A stretch of 64,000 nt of DNA from Ruminococcus sp. YE71. Lineage in GTDB: Bacteria; Bacillota; Clostridia; Oscillospirales; Ruminococcaceae. The DNA is taken from NCBI RefSeq assembly GCF_900119155.1, contig NZ_FPIR01000003.1, forward strand, positions 1-64,000, in the 5' to 3' direction. Below the pieces are notes generated by a model. The model searched no databases. It saw nothing but the letters and a program-made list of their open reading frames with translations, and had not been told where the DNA came from. The stretch's first letter is position 1; each line of letters opens with the position of its first letter. Below, in pieces: positions 41,281 through 49,783 of this stretch. Made by a program: the position numbers and the translations under genes.

Positions 41281-42210
41281 TCAGAGTTTGATCGTTTTCT
41301 TTAGTGCCGTAATATACTCTTCGGCATCTGACTTTTCGCCGAGAAGAATTTCTTCACTGTACAGAAGTTCATTATTGCTGTCGTCATCGGGGTCTGTGTT
41401 CTTAATAATTCTGTACAGACAGTTACCGCCAAAATCCGAAAGTGCGCGGTAATCCAAAATGAATTTCTCCGTTTTGTCCTTATAATCCTCTGCCTTGCCG
41501 ATCGTATCAGTATCAGTGAGTTTAACAGTCACACTAAGATATGCGTTCTTATTGTTGGCATAGCTGCTGATATCCTGCTTTGACAGTTCGAGGCAGGTAT
41601 CGGGCGAGACCGACCTGCTTATATCTTCCCTGCACTCCTTAGGGAAAACTATGGAGTTGATCGCCTTGTCATACAGCACAAAGCAGGTCTCATCAATTGC
41701 GACAACGGAAAAATCAACGCCTTCTCCATTGTATCTGCGGCAATGATCCATATAGTTCTTGGCATTCGGCTCGACAGTATCACCGAAATACCCGGGGAGC
41801 TTCCCGGAGATCTGATCTAAGAATATTTGCGACGACTGCGATTCAAGCTGCTCTTTTAAGAACATATCAAAATATCTGCTGCGGTTGAACGCGACGCTTA
41901 GTATTTCACGCGGTGTGCCTGCAAGACCGATCCTGCTCGATATCATGAAGTGTCTTTCGTTGCCGTCCTTGTCGAAGTACTGCACGTCGTAATCCTTGTA
42001 CCTTTCGGGCAGCTTGATAAGAGCGGTCGGGGCGGAATAGGTGCCGCTGTCTGTTACCGTCATGTTGTAGCTGCCGTCGAACGCCTTGTCGAACACGCCC
42101 TTGTACCTTTTCTCAAGATCAACTCCCCTGTACCACCACAAGCAGAACCCGCCGATAAGCACGATCACCGCACCTATGATACAGAGTATGATTTTTACTG
42201 CTTTGTTCAT
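41281..42210 (-). CDS. Membrane-anchored protein of unknown function, paralogue 2
   Basis: The 309-residue protein has one N-terminal transmembrane segment (about 6-27, ending WWYRGVD) and an extracytoplasmic domain homologous to that of the next gene (KAFDGSYNMTVTDSGTY, YKDYDVQYFDKDGN, VSPDTCLELSKQDISSYANN, YRALSDFGGN). By eye the two share roughly a quarter to a third of residues, so the duplication is old. No enzymatic motif is seen. Its promoter is a perfect TTGACT-17-TATAAT about 60 nt upstream. Confidence 0.75.
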   Translation of the reverse strand: MNKAVKIILCIIGAVIVLIGGFCLWWYRGVDLEKRYKGVFDKAFDGSYNMTVTDSGTYSAPTALIKLPERYKDYDVQYFDKDGNERHFMISSRIGLAGTPREILSVAFNRSRYFDMFLKEQLESQSSQIFLDQISGKLPGYFGDTVEPNAKNYMDHCRRYNGEGVDFSVVAIDETCFVLYDKAINSIVFPKECREDISRSVSPDTCLELSKQDISSYANNKNAYLSVTVKLTDTDTIGKAEDYKDKTEKFILDYRALSDFGGNCLYRIIKNTDPDDDSNNELLYSEEILLGEKSDAEEYITALKKTIKL

Positions 42211-42265
42211 GTCGTTATCCCTTTTCTTGTGTATTTTTTTGGTAAGTCATCCAACTTACGGGTAC

Positions 42266-42294
42266 ATTATACACCATCATTTTCAAATAGTCAA
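42266..42294 (-). promoter_or_regulatory. Promoter of the paralogous-protein operon
   Basis: TTGACT (42289-42294) and TATAAT (42266-42271) are 17 nt apart on the minus strand. Just upstream is a pair of related boxes containing TATCGATA and TTCGATAT (about 42311-42350), possibly an operator. Confidence 0.75.
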
Positions 42295-42464
42295 ACACCT
42301 GATTACCTGTTATCGGTTATCGATACCATGTTACAGGTTTTCGATATGGTTGAAATTTTCCATACGGACCGCCGCATATAAATACTTTCGCTCAGCCGAT
42401 TATCACGGATCTGCGGAAATCAGAGCACCGATCATATCGGCTTACAAGTTCGGCACAAAACTAT

Positions 42465-42498
42465 CCCCCCGAAGCGGTCATCTTAACGCTTCGGGGGG
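42465..42498. terminator. Strong GC-rich terminator after the xylanase gene
   Basis: CCCCCCGAAGCG (42465-42476) and CGCTTCGGGGGG (42487-42498) form a perfect 12-bp stem with a 10-nt loop, 30 nt past the xylanase stop. T-rich stretches follow on both strands. Confidence 0.85.
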
Positions 42499-42528
42499 AT
42501 TCTTTTATCAGATCAGTGTTTGCACAGG

Positions 42529-44427
42529 TCAGAGCGGGAGCTTATTTACGGTTCCGATCAGATACTTCTGAACAGCTGCCGCATCGTCAGCGGTGAGACC
42601 TGCCTTGCCGTCAACATCGGCTGCGAGCTTGCCCTGATCGCTGATGGTGTACTTGTCGGGAGCCTGAACTGACTGCATTATCAGCAGAACGTCAGCCATA
42701 TCAACAACATTGTCGCAGTTTGCATCGCCGTACAGTATAGCGGACTCAACAGGCTCGGTGTACTCGATGCCGTCAACGATAGACTCGAAGCAGGGCTTTA
42801 CGGAGTAATCGCTGTTGAAAAGGAGCGGATCGCGGTCGGCTCTCCAGCTGAGGTCATCGGTGGTGCCCCATACGACAACTGCGGAAATGTAGTCCTTGTA
42901 CTCAACGATAGCGTCCATGATGTCGCTGTAATACTGCGCCTGAAGATCGAACTTCTTGTCGTTGACAGTCACGTCGAGCTCGGTCACCTGAATGTCGAGA
43001 CCCGTCTTGCTGAACTTTTCGAGAGCCTTTCTGTAGGTAGCCACGCTCGGGAACGGATCAGCACCGCCGTTGTTGGTGGCGTTGAGGTGCGACTGCATAC
43101 CGATACCGTCGATATAGTGACCGTCGGAGTTGATCTCCGCGCAGAGGTCAACGATCGCGGTGCTCTTCTGCATATACTCGTTGTAGTCGTTGTAGTAGAG
43201 CTTGCATCCTGCGGGAGCGTACTTCTTCGCGAACTCGAATGCGGGCTTGATGAAGGAGTTGTCGCCGAAGATCTGCACCCACGGAGATACCTGAGTGTTT
43301 GAATCGCTGGGGAAGCCCGGCTTTCTGGGTGCGCCTGAATCGTCAAGGCACTCGTTCACAACGTCCCACGCATAGAAGTCGATGTCGGAGTAATCCTTCT
43401 CGATAGCCTCAAATACGTTCTTGATGTAGTTCTCCATACGTCTGAGCATCTTTTCCTTGGATACCCATTCGCCGTCGGGGTCGTAGTTTTCCTTGAAGAA
43501 CCAGATAGGAGTCTGCTGGTGCCAGACAAGAACGTGACCTCTCATGGGGATATGGTTCTTGCGTGCGAATTCAAGGATGGGCTTTGCGGTCTCAAGGGAT
43601 ACCTGCGGGTTCTCATCGTCGCCTTTTTCAGCAAGTGCCACGCTGGCGGCTCTGTCGAGAACGCTCTCGGGCTTGAGCTCGTTACCTGCGGTAAGGCTGT
43701 TGAAGTGCTTGCAGATGAGCTCCTTGGTCGAGTCGGGAGCCAGTTCGGAAACAGTGGTGGCGGTTCCGAACTTGAACATATCGCCGTACACGTTCTTGAG
43801 CGAAGGCGCATCGGGGTCCATATTGTTCGGGGAAGCGGAGATAGTGAAGTCATCTATCCAGAGGTCGTTGGCATCGCCCCATGTTTCGATATAGACGGAG
43901 ACATCCTTCTCCTCGGAGCCGTATGAGAAGCTGGCGTTCAGCTCAACATAATCGCCCTGCGAGATGCCCTTCACAAGGTTGGTGTACTGCGGTTCATTTG
44001 AACCGCCCGGGGTGTGCTGGAGCGAGATGCAAACGGTGTTGTACCACGCCGCCTTTACCTTCACCGAGATGTCATACTTCACGTTCGGTTCGAGCACGCC
44101 GTTCAGCGCGAACGAAGGGCCGTTCCAGCTTTTGCTGCGTCCCGATACGGACATTACCGTCTTGCCGCTCGGCGCATTATCGTCCGTTACCGCCTTGATG
44201 ACAGAAGTATCGCTGTCACCGCGCTTCGAGAACATCGAAACATCGCCGTCCTCAAAGTCGGTCGAGAACGCACCGCTGCCCGAAGATGCGAACTTTGCGG
44301 AAGATGCGAACTTTACGTTTGCGTTTGTGTCAGCCGTGACCGCATATACTGCGCTCGGCAGGGATGAGCAGGTCAAAGCCGCGCACAGGGCACAGGCGGA
44401 GACCTTTTTTAACAATTTTCCTCTCAT
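42529..44427 (-). CDS. GH10 endo-xylanase with CBM22-like module and dockerin
   Basis: The 632-residue secreted enzyme cleaves xylan backbones. A signal peptide to about residue 30 is followed by a CBM22-like carbohydrate-binding module (about 50-200) and a GH10 catalytic domain (about 210-550), with acid/base Glu359 in WDVVNE and nucleophile Glu483 in IQVTELDVTV. A type I dockerin (about 565-632; GDANCDNVVDMADVLLIMQ and ADVDGKAGLTADDAAAVQKYL) ends the protein. The dockerin would dock the enzyme to a cohesin scaffold, implying a cellulosome. A LacI regulator is divergently encoded. The ATG follows TTAGGAGG. Confidence 0.95.
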   Translation of the reverse strand: MRGKLLKKVSACALCAALTCSSLPSAVYAVTADTNANVKFASSAKFASSGSGAFSTDFEDGDVSMFSKRGDSDTSVIKAVTDDNAPSGKTVMSVSGRSKSWNGPSFALNGVLEPNVKYDISVKVKAAWYNTVCISLQHTPGGSNEPQYTNLVKGISQGDYVELNASFSYGSEEKDVSVYIETWGDANDLWIDDFTISASPNNMDPDAPSLKNVYGDMFKFGTATTVSELAPDSTKELICKHFNSLTAGNELKPESVLDRAASVALAEKGDDENPQVSLETAKPILEFARKNHIPMRGHVLVWHQQTPIWFFKENYDPDGEWVSKEKMLRRMENYIKNVFEAIEKDYSDIDFYAWDVVNECLDDSGAPRKPGFPSDSNTQVSPWVQIFGDNSFIKPAFEFAKKYAPAGCKLYYNDYNEYMQKSTAIVDLCAEINSDGHYIDGIGMQSHLNATNNGGADPFPSVATYRKALEKFSKTGLDIQVTELDVTVNDKKFDLQAQYYSDIMDAIVEYKDYISAVVVWGTTDDLSWRADRDPLLFNSDYSVKPCFESIVDGIEYTEPVESAILYGDANCDNVVDMADVLLIMQSVQAPDKYTISDQGKLAADVDGKAGLTADDAAAVQKYLIGTVNKLPL

Positions 44428-44460
44428 GGTCGATCAACCTCCTAAAGATTCTGCATTTAA

Positions 44461-44542
44461 ATTATACCACAGCTTAAAAAGTATGTCAATCAACAGGCAC
44501 CAAATACCGCAATATTTGGCAACAATTTCACAATATTTGACA
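44461..44542 (-). promoter_or_regulatory. Xylanase promoter with palindrome and spaced direct repeats
   Basis: TTGACA (44484-44489) and TATAAT (44461-44466) are 17 nt apart on the minus strand. Upstream lies CCAAATA-N6-TATTTGG (44500-44519), and CAATATTTGGCA (44510-44521) recurs as CAATATTTGACA (44531-44542), 21 bp or two helical turns away. The arrangement suggests an activator or LacI-type regulator bound upstream of -35. Confidence 0.7.
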
Positions 44543-44637
44543 TTTTTTTATACAGGCGACCCACATTCCCGAGGATTCGTCAGAATAAATTAATCTTCCG
44601 AACAGAACAAAATTAACCTCAATTATACAAAAAGCAC

Positions 44638-44666
44638 TTGACAAAACGAGGGAAAAGAGATAAAAT
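44638..44666 (+). promoter_or_regulatory. Promoter of the LacI-family regulator gene
   Basis: TTGACA (44638-44643) and TAAAAT (44661-44666), 17 nt apart, about 65 nt before the start codon and divergent from the xylanase promoter. Confidence 0.75.
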
Positions 44667-44732
44667 TAAATAAAGGCATGACTGCACAGATATTGCGGTG
44701 CAGTACGTAAAAAAAACGCTTCGGAGGTACAA

Positions 44733-45734
44733 ATGAGCAAGCAGGTCACACTTAACGATATAGCTAAAGCGTGCGGAACGAGCACCGTCACCGTCTCGAA
44801 AGCTCTCGCTGACAAGAAGGGCATGAGTGATGAGCTCCGCCGCCGCATAAAGGAGACTGCTCAGCAGATGGGCTACGTTCCCGTGCGCTCCGAAACTGCG
44901 GACAAAAACAACCGCATGGTGGGCGTTATCATCCCAGAGAAGTTCATGCAGCCGAACGGTTCGTTCTACTGGGCGCTCTACAACGACCTGGTGGGCAAGC
45001 TCGGCGAGCAGAACTATTTCTGCCTTATCGAAATGCTCCCGCAGAAAAATGAGGACGAGCTCGTGATGCCTCAGCTCATCACCGAAGCAAAGGTCAGCGC
45101 ACTTATCTCCCTCGGACAGCTGAACGCAGAGTATGTCGCCGAACTCAAAAAGCGCATCTCGCCGCTTCTGCTGCTTGACTACTATCTCGCGGATTCGGGG
45201 CTCGATTCGGTCATCACCAACGGCTACGGCGGCGGCTACGAACTGGCTTCGTATCTCATCAGAATGGGTCACAAAGACATCGGCTTCATCGGCACGGTCA
45301 AAGCGACTTCGAGCATCTTCGACCGCTATATGGGCTACATGAAGGCGATGCTCGAAAACGGGCTCACCGTGCGCCCCGAATGGACGCTCGACGACCGCTG
45401 CGACCGCGATTTCATCGAGATAGCGTTCCCCGAGAAACTGCCGACTGCCTTCGTCTGCAACTGCGACGAGGCGGCTTACCACGCTATAAGACAGCTGGAG
45501 GCAAAGGGGCTCTCGGTGCCCGATGACGTCTCCGTCGTGGGCTACGACAACTACCTCATATCAGAGGTCTGCCGCCCCGCCATAACCACCATAAACGTTG
45601 ACTCCAAACAAATGGCGGCCTCGGCAGTAAAACTCATCACCGACCGCTTCGAGACCCCCGACACCAAACCCGTCACCCTCACCATCAGCGGCGAACTCAT
45701 AGAAAAAGAATCCGCCAAAAAACTTGGTCAGTAG
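44733..45734 (+). CDS. LacI-family transcriptional regulator
   Basis: The 333-residue regulator has an N-terminal HTH (VTLNDIAKACGTSTVTVSKALADKKGMSDELR, residues 5-36 approx.) and a periplasmic-binding-protein-like sugar domain (MVGVIIPEKF, GYDNYLISEVCRPAITTINVD). Divergent from the xylanase, it probably controls that gene, and perhaps itself, in response to a xylan-derived sugar. CGGAGG lies 6 nt before ATG. The ligand cannot be deduced. Confidence 0.93.
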   Translation: MSKQVTLNDIAKACGTSTVTVSKALADKKGMSDELRRRIKETAQQMGYVPVRSETADKNNRMVGVIIPEKFMQPNGSFYWALYNDLVGKLGEQNYFCLIEMLPQKNEDELVMPQLITEAKVSALISLGQLNAEYVAELKKRISPLLLLDYYLADSGLDSVITNGYGGGYELASYLIRMGHKDIGFIGTVKATSSIFDRYMGYMKAMLENGLTVRPEWTLDDRCDRDFIEIAFPEKLPTAFVCNCDEAAYHAIRQLEAKGLSVPDDVSVVGYDNYLISEVCRPAITTINVDSKQMAASAVKLITDRFETPDTKPVTLTISGELIEKESAKKLGQ

Positions 45735-45773
45735 GCTGGCTACGGGTTTCCCAAAAGAAAACAGCACGCAACA

Positions 45774-45803
45774 AAAACCGGCAAGACTGTCTTTGCCGGT
45801 TTT
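45774..45803. terminator. Bidirectional terminator between lacI-type gene and the NAGPA cluster
   Basis: AAAACCGGCAA pairs with TTGCCGGTTTT over an 8-nt loop, with T-runs after the stem on plus and A-rich sequence before it. It separates convergent transcripts. Confidence 0.8.
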
Positions 45804-45807
45804 GTTT

Positions 45808-46209
45808 TTATTTGGGCGAGGGAGTTTTGGTGCGTTTTAGTTTTCCGATGGCGAAGGCGGCGGCTGCGGCGGCTGCCATTGATGCTCCGACTATCGGGTA
45901 GACGGTCAGGAGGCGGTTGGTCGAGCCGTATATGTCGAGAACGCCTTTGAAGAGGCTCCCCACCGAGAACGCGGCTATGGCGGAGTTCCATAGGTTTATC
46001 ACCGCGCGTGAGGGGACGGCGTTTTTCAGCGCCGCTATGCCGAAAGGCAGCGCACCGAACAACAGCGGTATCGCGAACGCATATATCATATAATACGAGT
46101 AGACCTCGTGGCTGTACCTCTCGTATATCGCTCCGAACAGTGCCAGAAACAGCGATACGCAGATATGCCCGATGCAGTTTTTCAGCGCACTCTTATCCGA
46201 TGTATACAA
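45808..46209 (-). CDS. Small integral membrane protein of unknown function
   Basis: The 133-residue protein has four predicted transmembrane segments (around 12-28, 38-58, 72-90 and 100-120) and a basic C-terminus (KLKRTKTPSPK). It starts at TTG 46209 with GGGGAGTG upstream and overlaps the NAGPA-like gene by 17 nt. No family is recognised; being last in a glycosyltransferase/GtrA/NAGPA operon it may take part in cell-wall or polymer modification. Confidence 0.7.
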   Translation of the reverse strand: MYTSDKSALKNCIGHICVSLFLALFGAIYERYSHEVYSYYMIYAFAIPLLFGALPFGIAALKNAVPSRAVINLWNSAIAAFSVGSLFKGVLDIYGSTNRLLTVYPIVGASMAAAAAAAFAIGKLKRTKTPSPK

Positions 46210-47290
46210 TGTCGCTCACTCCCCTTTCCTTTATCCTGCCGCTGGTCGTGGGGTTGTTTATCACCTGACCGTTGAAGTACATGGTCGAGGAACCGCCGCC
46301 GTCGAGGTTGTAGGCTGTCTCGGCGCCGAGGGACTTCATGAACTGCGCCAGCTGATACAGCGACAGACCCGCGCTCTCGCTCGTTCTGCCGTCGGACACC
46401 ACGAACAGATAGTGGTTCTCCGACACGATGCCGATGGCGGTGCGGGGATTGCTCGCCATCGCTTTGCCGACCTCATCGTTCTCCGAGACGGTCACGCTGC
46501 CGTTCTCCACAAGCCCCGGACCGAACGCGAGCGCCTGCCAAACGCCCTGACCGACCAGCTCGTCAGCCGTGTACTCGCTCTGGCTCATGACCTTCATCGT
46601 GCCGTTGGCATAGATGCACAGCAGGTCGGAATCACTCGGGGTGTCGCGGTAAACGACGCCGTTTCGTATCACATAGCCCCGCTCACGAGCGCCGTAGTAG
46701 TCGCCGTTCACCGCAAGAATGGCGTTATTCGATGCCGCTATGGAAGAGGTCTTGTCGGTGACGTTCTTGCCGTAGGTATCGTCCGCAAAAGCAGTCTTGA
46801 GATACTCAGCCGAGGTCAGCTGAACGTCTGCGACGTATATCTTCGTGTCGTTCTGATAGTATTCCGTCAGGGTGATGCTGATGTTTTCGTCCCGATAACT
46901 GCTGTCCGAAGAGACAGTTTCGGTCTCGGTCTCAGCCGCCGAGGTCTCCGGACTGCTGTCGTCCTCGTCATCGGCCGCGGTACTGCGGCTGTGTCTCCTG
47001 CTGTTCGACTGACCGTCCGAGGATCTCTGACGGCCGTTCGTCACCGTGTCGCGGGTCTCATCGTCGGAGGTGCCGCCATCTGCGGCGGTAAGTTCGCTGT
47101 CGGCGGAATTTTCCTCAGTCATCCCCTGCGAAGCGTCGGCGCTCTCCTTCAGCGATTCAAACATAGTGGTATTTATCGTGTCGGCGTTAGTCTGATAGGT
47201 GCTCCTCAGCACGAAGGTGTCCAGCGAGATATACGCCGTGAACGCGGTCAGCGCAAGTCCGAAACAGCCTGCCCAGAGATATTTCTTCAT
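46193..47290 (-). CDS. Phosphodiester glycosidase-family (NAGPA/DUF2233) membrane-anchored protein
   Basis: The 365-residue protein has an N-terminal transmembrane segment (about 4-24) and a Ser/Thr/Asp/Glu-rich disordered linker (about 45-135). A NAGPA-like domain (about 150-365) shows AILAVNGDYYGARERGYVIRNGVVYRDTP, AFGPGLVENG, NPRTAIGIV and NLDGGGSSTMYFNG, the family signature. Such domains act on sugar phosphodiesters in exopolysaccharide or wall-polymer metabolism. The start overlaps the GT2-GtrA stop by 4 nt (ATGA), so the two are coupled. Confidence 0.9.
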   Translation of the reverse strand: MKKYLWAGCFGLALTAFTAYISLDTFVLRSTYQTNADTINTTMFESLKESADASQGMTEENSADSELTAADGGTSDDETRDTVTNGRQRSSDGQSNSRRHSRSTAADDEDDSSPETSAAETETETVSSDSSYRDENISITLTEYYQNDTKIYVADVQLTSAEYLKTAFADDTYGKNVTDKTSSIAASNNAILAVNGDYYGARERGYVIRNGVVYRDTPSDSDLLCIYANGTMKVMSQSEYTADELVGQGVWQALAFGPGLVENGSVTVSENDEVGKAMASNPRTAIGIVSENHYLFVVSDGRTSESAGLSLYQLAQFMKSLGAETAYNLDGGGSSTMYFNGQVINNPTTSGRIKERGVSDIVYIG

Positions 47291-48318
47291 GCGGATGCAC
47301 GCTCCTTTCTGAAAACGAATGTGTGCTGGATGATGTAGCTGAACAGAAACAGCACCGTCTCGGTCACGAGTTTCGCCGCGTAGGTGTTGACCCCGACGGC
47401 GGACAGTGTTTTCAGTATCAGCGTGTTTAGCGCGAGTATCACGGCGGCGAGGGTGAAATATTTCACCGCCGAAGTCCCGACTCTGCCTTCCGAACGGAAC
47501 ACGAATTTACGGTTCAGGTTGAAGTTCAGCACGCTGCTGCAAACCCTCGCCGCGATGTTCGAGACCACCGCCGACCCCGTCAGCACCGACAGCAGGCAGA
47601 ACAGCCCGTAGTCCGCGACGAAGCTGATGAAGGAGGACGCCGAGTACCTGAAAATCTCCCTGTAGATGCGGAAGGAATCCTTCACGGTGTTGAAGTGGGA
47701 GGAGGAGTTGCCGTCGAGGTAGACGGTCTGTATCGTGACCTCACGGATGGGTATGCTGCGTCTCGGCATCTCCATGAGGACGTTCATCTCGTACTCGTAG
47801 CGGCTGCCCGTGACCGACAGCATCTCGCCGATGAGCCTGTCGCTGAACGCCCGAAGACCCGTCTGTGTGTCGTAAATCTTCACGCCCGAAGTCAGGCGGT
47901 AAACCGTCCGCGTGACCGAGTTGCCGAATCTGCTCCGCAGGGGGACGTCCTTGTCGAAACGCCTGCTGCCGAGCACGAGGGAGTCGGGGCACTGTGCGGC
48001 TTTCTCGCAGGTGCGGATTATATCCTCGGTCTTGTGCTGACCGTCCGCGTCCGCGGTCACGACGATATAGGGCGGCTCGAAATTCGATCTGATATGAGCC
48101 ATGCCCGTTTTGAGCGCCTCGCCCTTGCCGCGGTTGACATCGTGTACGACGACCGAAGCAAAGTCTTCCACAGTGCGGAACACGGGCGAAAACTCCTCGC
48201 CGCTGCCGTCGTTCACCACCACGATCTCGAAGCCGCAGGAGTGCAGCTCTCTGACCGTCCCGATGAGTTCTTTGCAAGGTTTATACGCAGGTATCAGTGC
48301 TATTTTCCTGAAAGTCAT
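47287..48318 (-). CDS. Family 2 glycosyltransferase fused to GtrA membrane domain
   Basis: The 343-residue protein has a DPM1-like GT2 domain (about 1-220; IALIPAYKPCKELIGTV, VVNDGSGEEF, VVTADADGQHKTEDI) and a C-terminal GtrA domain with four transmembrane helices (about 225-340; FISFVADYGLFCLLSVL, RKFVFRSEG). It probably makes or flips polyprenyl-phosphate sugars for surface-polymer glycosylation. The ATG at 48318 follows GGGGGG; a longer frame would begin in the promoter. A dedicated promoter with tandem 11-bp repeats lies directly upstream. Confidence 0.92.
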   Translation of the reverse strand: MTFRKIALIPAYKPCKELIGTVRELHSCGFEIVVVNDGSGEEFSPVFRTVEDFASVVVHDVNRGKGEALKTGMAHIRSNFEPPYIVVTADADGQHKTEDIIRTCEKAAQCPDSLVLGSRRFDKDVPLRSRFGNSVTRTVYRLTSGVKIYDTQTGLRAFSDRLIGEMLSVTGSRYEYEMNVLMEMPRRSIPIREVTIQTVYLDGNSSSHFNTVKDSFRIYREIFRYSASSFISFVADYGLFCLLSVLTGSAVVSNIAARVCSSVLNFNLNRKFVFRSEGRVGTSAVKYFTLAAVILALNTLILKTLSAVGVNTYAAKLVTETVLFLFSYIIQHTFVFRKERASA

Positions 48319-48337
48319 GGTATCGCCCCCCGATAAC

Positions 48338-48411
48338 AAAAATGCTTTTTTCTTCCCTGCAACTAAAGTATACAATACCAAAGTTAGAAACAGGTTAGAA
48401 AAAAGCATTTT
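48338..48411 (-). promoter_or_regulatory. Promoter of the GT2-GtrA operon with tandem 11-bp box
   Basis: The -10 TATACT (48367-48372) has no good -35; instead GTTAGAAACAG (48383-48393) and GTTAGAAAAAA (48394-48404, plus-strand reading) form a tandem 11-bp repeat where the -35 should be, as in promoters activated by OmpR/PhoB-type regulators. The whole is bracketed by a 14-bp inverted repeat, AAAATGCTTTTTTC and its complement (48338-48352 approx. and 48398-48411). Confidence 0.6.
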
Positions 48412-48421
48412 CACATAACTT

Positions 48422-49783
48422 TCAATTTTTTCTTATAGTCACCGTAAAGCGGCTGCCGACCCCCTCGCGGCTCTCGGCTTCAGCCGTTCCGCCGTGGAAT
48501 CCCGCTATCTGCTTCACGAGTGCGAGCCCGAGACCGAGCCCCTTCGAGCTGCGCGACCTGTCCGAACGGTAAAACCGCTCCCAGATGTGCGGCAGGTCTT
48601 CCGCCGCGATGCCGATACCGTCGTCCTCCACCGAAAGCACCGCAGTTTCGTCATCGCCGCTCAGCTTCACCCTCACGCTGCCGTTTTCCTTTCCGTAGCG
48701 CACCGCGTTCTGTATCAGGTTGACGGTCAGCAGTGTGAACATCTCACGGTTGACGCAGGCGGTCACGGGCGCAAGTTCCTCGCTGACGGTTATGTTCTTG
48801 TCGGCGATTATCCGCATATCGGCGCAGACCGAACGCACCAGCTCCGACAGGTCGGTCTCGGCTTTCGGGTAGCGCTCCGTACCCTGCTCTATCCTCGTGA
48901 ACATCAGCAGCGAACGTATCAGCCCCGACATCCTGTACCCCTGCTCCTGCACGGAAGTGATGACCTCCAGCAGTTCCTCGGCGTTGTCCGCGTGGTCGAA
49001 GCCGTATTCGCACTGGGCGAGTATCACCGAAACGGGCGTCCGAAGCTCGTGAGACGCGTTTGAGGTGAACTGCTTCTGCGCGTCGAAATCATTCTCCAGC
49101 TTGTCGAACATGGCGTTGATCGTCTGCGAGAGCTCGTCAAGCTCGTCGCCACTGCCGTTCGTTTCGATGCGTTTGGCAAGGTCGCCGCTGACCCGTATCT
49201 CCTCGGCGGTCTTGCGGATGCTCCTGACGGGACGCAGAAGCCGCCCCGTGATAAGATACCCGCCCCCGAACGCCAGCGCCAGCAAAAGCGGCATCGCGAT
49301 GAGTATCCTGCTGTGGCTCATCAGGCTCCCGGGGAGATCGTCCTCCGCCGCGATCAGACCGCGGACATAAAGATCGTCGCTGTGGATGACGTGAACGCGC
49401 TTGTCACAGCAGTAGAACCCCTTGCCGTCGAGCTCCACCCGAACAGCTTTTCCCGTCCCTGCAAGCGTTTTTTCGTCCAGCTCCTCGTAGAGAAACAGCC
49501 CTGCGATATGCCTGCCGTGCTCGTCAAGGATCATGATCTGTACGTCCTCTTCGTAAAAATCGCCGTCATCGAGCCTGCCGTCCATGACGTCCTTCTGAAA
49601 CCTTCTGTCGGTTCGCAGCTTCGAGGCGGTCTTGTCAACGGTGCTGGTCAGCGTCTGCATCAGCAGTTCCCTGTCGGTCCTGTGGTAGATGCCGAGCATC
49701 AGCAGGAGCATGATAACGCAGATGACCGTCAGTATCAGCGTAAACCACAGCGACAGCTTCAGTTTTATCGAGACGCGCTTCAT
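48422..49783 (-). CDS. Sensor histidine kinase with HAMP domain
   Basis: The 453-residue kinase has transmembrane helices at about 11-33 and 158-182, an extracytoplasmic sensor between them, and a HAMP linker (about 183-235). HisKA has His245 in SNASHELRTP, and HATPase shows N-box NLIQNAVRYGKENG and GLGLGLALVKQIAG. The start overlaps the response-regulator stop by 4 nt. Located directly before the GT2-GtrA promoter, it likely controls those surface-polymer genes. Confidence 0.94.
   Translation of the reverse strand: MKRVSIKLKLSLWFTLILTVICVIMLLLMLGIYHRTDRELLMQTLTSTVDKTASKLRTDRRFQKDVMDGRLDDGDFYEEDVQIMILDEHGRHIAGLFLYEELDEKTLAGTGKAVRVELDGKGFYCCDKRVHVIHSDDLYVRGLIAAEDDLPGSLMSHSRILIAMPLLLALAFGGGYLITGRLLRPVRSIRKTAEEIRVSGDLAKRIETNGSGDELDELSQTINAMFDKLENDFDAQKQFTSNASHELRTPVSVILAQCEYGFDHADNAEELLEVITSVQEQGYRMSGLIRSLLMFTRIEQGTERYPKAETDLSELVRSVCADMRIIADKNITVSEELAPVTACVNREMFTLLTVNLIQNAVRYGKENGSVRVKLSGDDETAVLSVEDDGIGIAAEDLPHIWERFYRSDRSRSSKGLGLGLALVKQIAGFHGGTAEAESREGVGSRFTVTIRKN

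Larger units (their letters stand above)
42211..42528. other. Intergenic region between paralogue operon and xylanase
   Basis: 318 nt. It holds the promoter at 42266-42294, the TCGAT-containing boxes upstream of it and the xylanase terminator. The roughly 100 nt from 42355 to 42460 show nothing I can name; no open frame there has a ribosome site. Confidence 0.6.
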
